Source: Lucinisca nassula
Taxonomy: Eukaryota; Mollusca; Bivalvia; Lucinida; Lucinidae
Assembly: GCA_963580285.1 (NCBI GenBank)
Contig: CAUZLF010000722.1
Span: 62,001 to 126,000, forward strand
Direction of reading: 5' to 3'
Length of the DNA: 64,000 nucleotides
Part shown: piece by piece, positions 42,870-52,400 of the stretch
Layout of the letters: each line of letters begins with the position of its first letter
Position numbering within the stretch: position 1 is the stretch's first letter
Notes under the pieces: model-generated
Seen by the model: only the letters and a program-made list of their open reading frames with translations
Database searches by the model: none
Told to the model about the DNA's origin: nothing
Program-made: the position numbers and the translations under genes

Positions 42870-43050
42870 GTCTTTGTACATGCATTTATGGCCCATCTTA
42901 GCGTTCCTGTGTATCATTCGCTCTTGTCAAATGTATTACACTAGACAATAACAGTCTTCATCCTTTCACCCCTGAGTTTTTTAAGTCGATTCTTCCATCT
43001 TCGATTTTGGGATGCACCCATGCTTGCAAATAGGTGTTTTTACATGTATC

Positions 43051-43172
43051 TTGAGATGTCATTTCATCTCAATGTCGGGTAAAAGTTCCACAAAATTGGA
43101 AGCAAAGTCTCCAAAATGACCTTTACAGTGTTGACATGGACGTTAAACCTCAAATCAAACAAACAAACAATG
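43051..43172 (-). mobile_element. SINE with CAAA tail, 5'-truncated, 8 bp target duplication
   Basis: Only the last ~120 bp (TTGAGATGTCATTTCATCTC to CAAACAAACAA). CATGTATC flanks it at 43043-43050 and 43173-43180. Confidence 0.8.
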
Positions 43173-43182
43173 CATGTATCAG

Positions 43183-43335
43183 TAAATCAAAGCACTGACA
43201 GCACTGGTGGGTTGATGGTCTCGGAGAGTATGGCTGGAAAAATGTATCTGCACGGATACTTAGACTGTTTTGTTTATCCCTTAAATTCCTGTTTTGTAAG
43301 CAAACCGAGAAGACCCTTATCAGACGCTGCGTCCC
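43183..43335. repeat. AGTGTAGACC-family repeat, left half
   Basis: AATCAAAGCACTGACAGCAC, TTGATGGTCTCGGAGAGTAT and TTATCCCTTAAATTCCTGTT blocks; stops at the following MITE. The right half (GGTCTAAACTGTTTGCC to GATTGATAAACAATTGACCC) resumes at 43625-43795, so the MITE 43340-43616 probably inserted into it. Confidence 0.65.
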
Positions 43336-43339
43336 TTAA

Positions 43340-43616
43340 CATCATGTGAACAAGTCCGTGAAATAAAGACCCCCTTAAACCCCATTTTATATTGAGAAAC
43401 TGGGGTTTAAGGGGGTAAACAGTATTTTCCTTATTTCTGCTCCAAGACATAGGTTGTGGGTATTCGTTAGAACCGCCTCAATGAGGCGGTTCTAACGAGC
43501 ACCAAAAACCTATGTTTGGAGTATAAATAAAAAAATATCAGGGATTTTCATCAGAAAAGTAGCCATTTTGGAGATGATAAATATACACAATGTCGCACGG
43601 GTATGCTATGGTAATG
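43340..43616. mobile_element. Palindromic MITE, TIR family B
   Basis: CATCATGTGAACAAGTCCGT to CGCACGGGTATGCTATGGTAATG-type end; core CCGCCTCAATGAGGCGG. Confidence 0.85.
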
Positions 43617-43827
43617 ATTGAGCGACATCCGATCTGGGTCTAAACTGTTTGCCAAGCACAATCCATGATTCCAGCCTTGATTACGCAACTGCGATAAAAT
43701 TCTATAAATAAGCTACATGGATTTCCTACAAATCACAACTAATAGAGGTTTGTCCTTATAACTTTGGGTCGATTGATAAACAATTGACCCAAAAATGGCA
43801 GACAGTGATAATACTGATGAGACGGCT

Positions 43828-44095
43828 CATCACGGAAACACGTCTTTATAATTCTGACCCTCATACCCCGCTTTTATATAGGAAAACTGGGGTTTACAGG
43901 GGTATACATTATTTTTAATATTTCAATTTAGAACATAAATTTGGGGTCGTTAGAACCGCCTCACCTAGACGGTTCTAACGAGTTCCACAGTCTATTTTTG
44001 TGCAAAAATATAAAAAAATATTATTTTTTAATCTGAAAATTTTCATTTTTGGTGTAAAATTTTTAACATATTTGACTAGGTGTGCTTCCGTAATG
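43828..44095. mobile_element. MITE family A, diverged
   Basis: CATCACGGAAACACGTCTTT and GGTGTGCTTCCGTAATG ends; core CCGCCTCACCTAGACGG. Confidence 0.75.
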
Positions 44096-44104
44096 TCATG
44101 GCTC

Positions 44105-44324
44105 TTAGCCCTTTTGTACCAAATGGAATCTTCCTCCTTATATATAGCAGAAGTCCATTTCGAAATTTAGGGGTGTCAGGTTGTGTTTTTTTTTTTCAAA
44201 ATTGATTTGGAAAACGACTGAACTGTTTGCAAACAGCGTAGGCCCTGATCAGACGCCGTCTGATCTGGGACGGCACTGTTTGCCAGGGTACCCGTTTTGG
44301 GGTTTCTGGTACTAAATGGGTTAA
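44105..44324. mobile_element. MITE with TAACCC ends and GACGCCGC hairpin, inverted
   Basis: Opposite orientation to the copies at 8125 and 25293: TTAGCCCTTTTGTACC at left, TACTAAATGGGTTAA at right; hairpin arms at 44225-44285. Confidence 0.75.
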
Positions 44325-44492
44325 GAGCCATCTCGTTTGGTTCTACAGTTTGTGAAACTATCCATACTGGGTTTCAGGGTTGAAAGGGTTAAATGTCTTA
44401 CAGAATTTGTACAGAATTCGGGTTAGAATCCATTGAGGCAAGGTGCACGTGATGTACTTTTTCCCATGACTGAAAAATTAACTTTGTCTCGC

Positions 44493-44647
44493 GGGTCTGC
44501 CCGGGAAAAAAAGGTGCGAGTTGGACCGTCAATACATATAAACCCTACTGGTTTCATGCGGCGGCAGGGCTTGAGATGTCATTTCATCTCAGTGTCGGGT
44601 AAAAGTCCCATGATATTGGAAGCAACGTCTCCAAAATGACCTAAATA
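44493..44647 (-). mobile_element. SINE with CAAA tail, truncated at both ends, 10 bp target duplication
   Basis: Begins in the middle of the head (GGGTCTGCCCGGGAAAAAAA) and stops in TCCAAAATGACCTAAATA before the normal tail. TTTGTCTCGC flanks at 44483-44492 and 44648-44657, so the missing tail was probably absent at insertion. Confidence 0.7.
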
Positions 44648-44664
44648 TTTGTCTCGCAACTTTT

Positions 44665-44835
44665 TTTTAACTTAAATCTTATTTCCCCTCAAATTTAGAT
44701 TTTGGGCGCTCGTTAGAAACGCCTCAATGAGGCGGTTCTAAAGAGTACCCACAATCTATAAGACAATAAATGTATACCAAGATCAAGTCCATTTTCACTA
44801 GAAAAGGCGGGGTTTCCTGTGTGTTTAATTCACCG
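44665..44835. mobile_element. MITE remnant with shared core palindrome
   Basis: CTTATTTCCCCTCAAATTTA, core CGCCTCAATGAGGCGG, then a decayed right arm to TTTAATTCACCGAG; family B-like. Confidence 0.55.
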
Positions 44836-44849
44836 AGAATATACACCAG

Positions 44850-45690
44850 AAAATTACCAGAAAAATGCTAAAATCTGAAAATTGTGGCATGTCAAACAAT
44901 GGCTTAAAAGGCAAGTAATGACAAAAATACATATTTACCATGGCGTTTTCTAAGCGTAAGCGATCCATCTTTATATCGATAAATTACTTCTTAAACTCCT
45001 ACGAAATCACTCCTTTTCTGTTTAATAAACGTCTAGACCATGCATGCGATAAATAACAAATACCTTTTGAACTATAAATTTTCGAACAATATCCTGTTTG
45101 TTCAACGCAACAAAAATATTTCAAAAAGGTGCATATTTCTGCATTCCCGCAAACATTCATTACCCGCGGGAGTGCTCAATAATGTACAATAATGAAAAAC
45201 AAAAACTGTGATAGCTTGTCGATGTAGATAAAATAAATGAATGGATGAATGAATGAATAATGAGATTCAATGTTTGGGCCAGCTGGTGGGAAAAGGCCCT
45301 TTGTGTGATCGATTAAGGATTAAACACGCATATACAGAAACGTACTGGGCCTAGACCCCTAGTTTATTTTCTTTTTCTTTTCTTTTCTTTTTCTTTTTAT
45401 CGTAGCTTCATAATACATGCAGGTTTGCTTTAAGTTTTACGGTTCGCTTAAGTTTGAGTTGGTATCTTTTTCGACTCGGTCATGAAATGAATGATAGATT
45501 CACTATAACCATATCAGAACCACAATTAGGAGTTTAACGGCCCAGTCAACACTATTTAGGTCATGCCGAGCCGGCAAGTTCACCGAACCACATTTTTCCT
45601 GGGCAGACTTATACATTAGCGGTTAACATTTTTCGCTAGAAACTGAAAAGTGCCCTTCTTGATTTGATTTAAACATATTTTTTTGCCTAT
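44850..45690. other. No gene recognised; simple repeats
   Basis: Unassigned AT-rich DNA with (GAAT)n at 45238-45262, a (CTTTT)n tract at 45370-45398 and a decayed SINE fragment (TTTAACGGCCCAGTCAACAC) at 45531-45625. Confidence 0.5.
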
Positions 45691-45769
45691 ATCATGACAA
45701 GATACAAACAAACGGGTTGGGTAATAAGTGATTGACAGTCTTATTAACTTTAACAAAAAACTTTGACCC

Positions 45770-46345
45770 TGTGACAATGTTCTATGTTTGTGACCTTGAC
45801 CTCACGCCTACCGACATGGATGGCGGATATTAAAATGTTTGACCTATATCTACCATCATGGAAAATATAAAAGAAGTCCATCATGGAAGGGTCTTTAAAT
45901 AATTAGGTCTTGTAAACTTTAACGCAAAAACTCTGACACTTGTTCCACGAACGTGGCGGAAAGACCAATGTACGTACGTACGAACGAATGGACGGACGAA
46001 AGGAAAGGCGAAAACAATATACGCCTCGGCATAAATGCCGGGGTATAATAAAAGCATTCCCTCGCTACTGCAAGGACAGTTGGACGCCCACTGATAAGAT
46101 ATCATCCATATTTTTTCCAGGGGACATAAATGAGGAAACGGGCATAATTCTGGCGAGCAATACGTGTCAGCTGTTTTTTTTTTGTTGTTGTTTTTTGTTG
46201 TTGTTGTTGTTGTTGTTGTTTTTCATGTACACATGAAATTTCCAAACCCTAGCAGGCATGGTTCAACAGTAAAGCCAAGCATCAAAAAGCATAGCAAACG
46301 GATTGACGGACGGACGGGCAGACGAAAATTCTATACTCCCAAACC
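45770..46345. repeat. Fragments of non-autonomous elements with ACGG/GACG tails
   Basis: Two ends with the same build: GGAAAGACCAATGTACGTAC ... GCCGGGGTATAATA (45960-46050) and ACGGATTGACGGACGGACGG ... TTCTATACTCCC (46298-46340). A (GTT)n tract lies at 46183-46222. Confidence 0.5.
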
Positions 46346-46426
46346 TAAAAGTTCCTAAAAGTTCTGCTGAGTTGGCAACAGGACGAATAATTCAATTTGT
46401 AGCAGCCAGAATGGCCATAATAAATA

Positions 46427-47975
46427 TACACTGCTCAAAACAATAAAAGGCTGTATAACATCACCGCTTGGCAATTTTGAAACTCAAGGAAATGCACTAT
46501 TTTAAAGTGACATCTTGCAAACGTCAAGAAGCAAGGTTCACGTGCAAAGCAAGAATGTGAACTACAGCATGGATACCCCTATAAAACGGCTGAAATTCGG
46601 TATGGGGCGATCTGTTCAAAATTTGAGTTTATGTCAGAAACATCTCAATCTTTCGGTTATGCGTTATTTTCGGCTTCATAGTGACTTCATATGGTGTTAG
46701 GCGGTTCTTGGAAGAAGTTAAGGTCGCTCAAGCTGTCGCTTTGCTTGAAAGTGTGTACAGCCAAAGGATCGTTGCTGAACGCTTTGATGTATCCAGAAGT
46801 GATGTTGCCAGGCTATGGAGATGCTACCAGGAGACGGGCGAGTTTACTAGACGAGAAAGGCAAGGCCGACACCGCATGGCGTCACAAAGGGAATGTCAAT
46901 ATCTTCGAAATCTATCGCTACGAAATCGGCAATACACGGCCAGAAGGCTACAAATCGATTTCCAGCATGCAATTGGTCAAAGGATATCCGATCAAACAAT
47001 ACGTAACAGGTCACATGAAGGTGATCTAAGGGCCAAAGGTCCGGCAAAAGGGCCCATTCTCACCCGCCAACATCGTGCAAGGCCATATGAGTTTGCCCAA
47101 GAACATCAGAATTGGCGATTGCATGACTGGCGTACAGTTCTGTTCACGGATGAAAGCAGATTTCACCTGAGTGCATGTGATCGACGTGTTCGAGTCTGGA
47201 GACGACCCGGAGAACGATACGAGGACTAAAACATTGTGGAAACAGACATATATGGAAAAGGATCAGTGATGGTATATGTGCTGGAATTTCTTATAAAGGC
47301 CGAACGGCTTTGTACGTGATAAACGGAGGTACGCTGACTGCATTACGGTATCGAGATGAAATTCTAGATCCTATTGTGAGGCCTTTCGCTGGGGCAATCG
47401 GTGACAATTTCATTCTGATGCAGGATAAATGCGCGTCCCCGTACTGCTAGAGTGTGCATGGATTACCTTAATCGTGCGACTATTGAAGTAATGGACTGGC
47501 CGGCACGTTCTCCTGACTTAACCCAACAGAACATGTGTGGGACATTCTTTACAGATGTATCTCACAGGCCGATCATCCACCAAAGACTATTCAAGCACTC
47601 ACAAACATCCTAGACATGAGTGGGAAACACTAGCTTTACAAACTGTTCAAAATTTGGTTCGTAGCATGCCTCGGCGATGCCAGGAGTGTTGTGCTGCTCG
47701 AGGTGGTCATACAAATTACTGACTGGAAAAAATGACTGATTTACGCATGCCTATGACATTTGAAATAATCTGATGGCGATTTCTCAAACATTTTTGCAAA
47801 TTCTTCCTTAACAGGTGACAGGCCGTAATTTGTGAACTGGTTGCCAATGTTTGCCATTAACATGTTGCAGATAAGTTATGCAGCTTTCTGAATCGCTGTT
47901 TCATCATCATTATCCAACATTTTTTTTATTATGAGGAAATATGTGTTTGCTCCTTTAATTTTTTTGAGCAGTGTA
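46427..47975 (+). mobile_element. Tc1/mariner transposon with both inverted repeats
   Basis: Terminal inverted repeats TACACTGCTCAAAACAATAA at the left and the inverse of TACACTGCTCAAAAAAATTA at the right, each next to TA (TATACACTG ... CAGTGTATA), as expected for TA-target Tc1-like elements. Total ~1.55 kb, normal for the class. It carries one disrupted transposase gene. Confidence 0.9.
46681..47722 (+). pseudogene. Tc1-like transposase, disrupted
   Basis: The first 182 codons (46681-47229) are open: a helix-turn-helix (SQRIVAERFDVSRSDVARLW), a GRHR-type linker, a second helix-turn-helix (QRISDQTIRN) and VLFTDESRFHL with the first catalytic Asp. A TAA follows ERYED where the frame should continue, and the remainder shows at least two frameshifts: the QD.xA second-Asp region near 47420-47440 is damaged and the third acidic motif near 47515-47540 is shifted. 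The C-terminal ~60 codons (47537-47722) are open again. The protein would cut and paste the element but cannot be made intact from this copy. Confidence 0.85.
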
Positions 47976-48445
47976 TAAATAGGTATATAGAGTGCATAAC
48001 TGACCAGTCTAACTGGTCCGGACCTTTTAGCGTAGTGGTTTTGTCGCTCTCTTTGTAACCCAAAGGTTGTGGGTTCAATCGCCAGTCGGGGCACTCGACT
48101 GGCTTTTTCTTTACAGATTTTTCACCTACTACTACAGTGGTGCCTGGTGTCAGGATGATTACCGTTGGAACCCAAGAGCGAAGCAAAGGCTGCAGAGTCA
48201 AAAAGAACCTGGAAATGTGATAAGATCATATGGGTAATTCCTAAACATTTGAAACAGGATGGAGGAATGCAGTAGTACGGCCATAATAAATATGTATACA
48301 GATATATAGAGTGCATAACTGACCAGTATAACAGGTCCGGAACCTTTAGCCTAGTGGTTTTGACGCTCTCTTTGTAACCCATGAGTTCAATCCCCGGTCG
48401 GGGTATTCGGCTATTTTTCTTTACCGATTTTTCTCCTCCTACTAC
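47960..48445 (+). mobile_element. Two tandem copies of a tRNA-headed SINE
   Basis: ATAGAGTGCATAACTGACCA ... GGTCCGGACCTTTTAGCGTA ... TGGGTTCAATCGCC ... TTTTTCTTTACAGATTTTTC at 47987-48125, and again at 48307-48435 (GTCCGGAACCTTTAGCCTAG ... GAGTTCAATCCCC). Box A-like TAGCGTAGTGGTT and box B-like GGTTCAATC are seen. The first begins at the right end of the Tc1 element. Confidence 0.6.
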
Positions 48446-48664
48446 AAACTCAATGCTTGAGCCAGCTGTTGGGAAAATTGGCCTTAGAATTCAAGAATGG
48501 TTAAATAAGGGATCAGTTAAATAAGCATGCGCAGAAACGCAATGGGGCAAGATCCCTAGATTTTTCCTCATACACGCTGATTCGCCTGGACTTCAACTGC
48601 ACGTCTATGCTTAAACGATACGGTCTAAGCGCATGCATGTGCTTGTAAAGTTTTAAGAGGAATG

Positions 48665-48900
48665 GGAACACCTGGCTGATTTTTCCGCCATTTTTCAAAG
48701 GGAGACAACTTTCGGGACTTCGATCCTGTTCGCTTTTGTTCAAGCCTTGTCCCACTGAAAAAGGTGTTACTCTTAAAGGAAAGAATTTGCTCCCCAGGAG
48801 CAAATTCTTTGCTTTGAGAGTTGACCCCTATTTACATGGGAGACAAAAATACTTTTGCAGGAGTTGCCTCCCCTGAAGGTGGTCCCATTCCCCTTAAGAA
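48665..48900. repeat. Dispersed repeat, copy 2 (GACAACTTTCGGGACTTC)
   Basis: Same block order as 16805-17030, with a cleaner inner hairpin: AAAGAATTTGCTCCCCAGGA and GCAAATTCTTTGCTTT. Confidence 0.7.
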
Positions 48901-49039
48901 CTTAATATACGTATACCGATACAGCATCACGTGTGCCTAGAACCTTCCCAGGCGATACACAGCGTGTTTGCAACGCCGTGCAACCATAGGCGCTTGAAGT
49001 TTTCTTCATCATGTCCAATTTAAAGCGACAGAACTTCAA

Positions 49040-49434
49040 GCTCCTGTGGTGCAACTTCTTGACGTTGCATCGACATTGTTGCGACGCTTTAACATCATTT
49101 GGTCGGTGGGTTTGATGACTTATGCATATCAAAAGCTACACAAGAAGAATTTGACTGTCGTATGCCGCTTAATATTGGATTTTATTGATTACAGGTGCTT
49201 AAAGCCCCTCTTACACTGTCACGACTTTCACCACGATTGTCCACGACTGTCCACGACAAATGGGGATCATGAAAATCGTGGCAAATCGGGGCATACACGG
49301 TTCCGATTTCTCTACCCTACGAATACTCACGACATTGCTACGACACTTCTACGAACAGTCACGATTGCTGTACGATAATGGAGCCGATTTACAACGATCC
49401 TCCACGATCGACCACGATGTGTTACGATCCTCTA
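49040..49434. repeat. Degenerate CCACGAC(T/G)-rich DNA bordering the satellite
   Basis: CACGAC/ACGAT words recur every 8-15 bp from 49210 (CACGACTTTCACCACGATTG) to 49430. It passes directly into the first satellite monomer through GTTACGATCCTCTAGGTTAT. Confidence 0.5.
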
Positions 49435-52400
49435 GGTTATGATCCTGGAAAACGAGGTTGTGGACCCAGCTTTTAGCCATGTATGAGACAATAGTCACAT
49501 TTGATTGGATATAATTATGAAACTGATGAGAAATACTTAGCTGTTTTTTTTTTTCTTGCAGGGTATTATATGTGCATTAAACAGATAAAGGAAACAAAGT
49601 GAACTGTCTCCTGAATTTTCTGTTGTGATAATAATTGTACATGTGGTATCTCTAAATTTCCAAGACTGGATTTTCACTTTGAGGCAGGGTTATCTCCCTT
49701 AGACAGAATGCTTGAAATTGCCACATGACACCCTTGTTGTTTGGTATAATTTTGTAGTTGGCAGTTTGTTGACCATGTTTTGGGGTAAGAAAATCCATTT
49801 GAAATGCAGATTTATCAGGTACAGGGTCAAATATTAATATGTAAGCTTATGGAAATGTAAATAGAAGACCATAACCTAAATTAAGGTTATGATCCTGGAA
49901 AAGGAGGTTGTGGACCCAGCTTTTAGCCATGTATGAGACAATAGTCACATTTGATTGGATATAATTATGAAACTGATGAGAAATACTTAGCTGTTTTTTT
50001 TTTCTTGCAGGGTATTATATGTGCATTAAACAGATAAAGGAAACAAAGTGAACTGTCTCCTGAATTTTCTGTTGTGATAATAATTGTACATGTGGTATCT
50101 CTAAATTTCCAAGACTGGATTTTCACTTTGAGGCAGGGTTATCTCCCTTAGACAGAATGCTTGAAATTGCCACATGACACCCTTGTTTTTTGGTATAATT
50201 TTGTAGTTGGCAGTTTGTTGACCATGTTTTGGGGTAAGAAAATCCATTTGAAATGCAGATTTATCAGGTACAGGGTCAAATATTAATATGTAACCTTATG
50301 GAAATGTAAATAGAAGACCATAACCTAAATTAATGTTATGATCCTGGAAAAGGAGGTTGTGGACCCAGCTTTTAGCCATGTATGAGACAATAGTCACATT
50401 TGATTGGATATAATTATGAAACTGATGAGAAATACTTAGCTGTTATTTTTTTTCTTGCAGGGTATTGTATGTGCATTAAACAGATAAAGGAAACAAAGTG
50501 AACTGTCTCCATAATTTTCTGTTGTGATAATAATTGTACATGTGGTATCTCTAAATTTCCAAGACTGGATTTTCACTTTGAGGCAGGGTTATCTCCCTTA
50601 GACAGAATGCTTGAAATTGCCACATGACACCCTTGTTTTTTGGTATAATTTTGTAGTTGGCAGTTTGTTGACCATGTTTTGGGGTAAGAAAATCCATTTG
50701 AAATGCAGATTTATCAGGTACAGGGTCAAATATTAATATGTAACCTTATGGAAATGTAAATAGAAGACCATAACCTAAATTAAGGTTATGATCCTGGAAA
50801 AGGAGGTTGTGGACCCAGCTTTTAGCCATGTATGAGACAATAGTCACATTTGATTGGATATAATTATGAAACTGATGAGAAATACTTAGCTGTTATTTTT
50901 TTTTCTTGCAGGGTATTATATGTGCATTAAACAGATAAAGGAAACAAAGTGAACTGTCTCCTGAATTTTCTGTTGTGATAATAATTGTACATGTGGTATC
51001 TCTAAATTTCCAAGACTGGATTTTCACTTTGAGGCAGGGTTATCTCCCTTAGACAGAATGCTTGAAATTGCCACATGACACCCTTGTTGTTTGGTATAAT
51101 TTTGTAGTTGGCAGTTTGTTGACCATGTTTTGGGGTAAGAAAATCCATTTGAAATGCAGATTTATCAGGTACAGGGTCAAATATTAATATGTAAGCTTAT
51201 GGAAATGTAAATAGAAGACCATAACCTAAATTAAGGTTATGATCCTGGAAAAGGAGGTTGTGGACCCAGCTTTTAGCCATGTATGAGACAATAGTCACAT
51301 TTGATTGGATATAATTATGAAACTGATGAGAAATACTTAGCTGTTTTTTTTTCTTGCAGGGTATTATATGTGCATTAAACAGATAAAGGAAACAAAGTGA
51401 ACTGTCTCCTGAATTTTCTGTTGTGATAATAATTGTACATGTGGTATCTCTAAATTTCCAAGACTGGATTTTCACTTTGAGGCAGGGTTATCTCCCTTAG
51501 ACAGAATGCTTGAAATTGCCACATGACACCCTTGTTTTTTGGTATAATTTTGTAGTTGGCAGTTTGTTGACCATGTTTTGGGGTAAGAAAATCCATTTGA
51601 AATGCAGATTTATCAGGTACAGGGTCAAATATTAATATGTAACCTTATGGAAATGTAAATAGAAGACCATAACCTAAATTAATGTTATGATCCTGGAAAA
51701 GGAGGTTGTGGACCCAGCTTTTAGCCATGTATGAGACAATAGTCACATTTGATTGGATATAATTATGAAACTGATGAGAAATACTTAGCTGTTATTTTTT
51801 TTCTTGCAGGGTATTGTATGTGCATTAAACAGATAAAGGAAACAAAGTGAACTGTCTCCATAATTTTCTGTTGTGATAATAATTGTACATGTGGTATCTC
51901 TAAATTTCCAAGACTGGATTTTCACTTTGAGGCAGGGTTATCTCCCTTAGACAGAATGCTTGAAATTGCCACATGACACCCTTGTTTTTTGGTATAATTT
52001 TGTAGTTGGCAGTTTGTTGACCATGTTTTGGGGTAAGAAAATCCATTTGAAATGCAGATTTATCAGGTACAGGGTCAAATATTAATATGTAACCTTATGG
52101 AAATGTAAATAGAAGACCATAACCTAAATTAAGGTTATGATCCTGGAAAAGGAGGTTGTGGACCCAGCTTTTAGCCATGTATGAGACAATAGTCACATTT
52201 GATTGGATATAATTATGAAACTGATGAGAAATACTTAGCTGTTATTTTTTTTTCTTGCAGGGTATTATATGTGCATTAAACAGATAAAGGAAACAAAGTG
52301 AACTGTCTCCTGAATTTTCTGTTGTGATAATAATTGTACATGTGGTATCTCTAAATTTCCAAGACTGGATTTTCACTTTGAGGCAGGGTTATCTCCCTTA

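Noticed and set aside
46847..47047. Minus-strand 66-codon ORF and plus-strand 112-codon ORF at 46691-47029
   Set aside because: Other-frame shadows of the Tc1 transposase reading frame.
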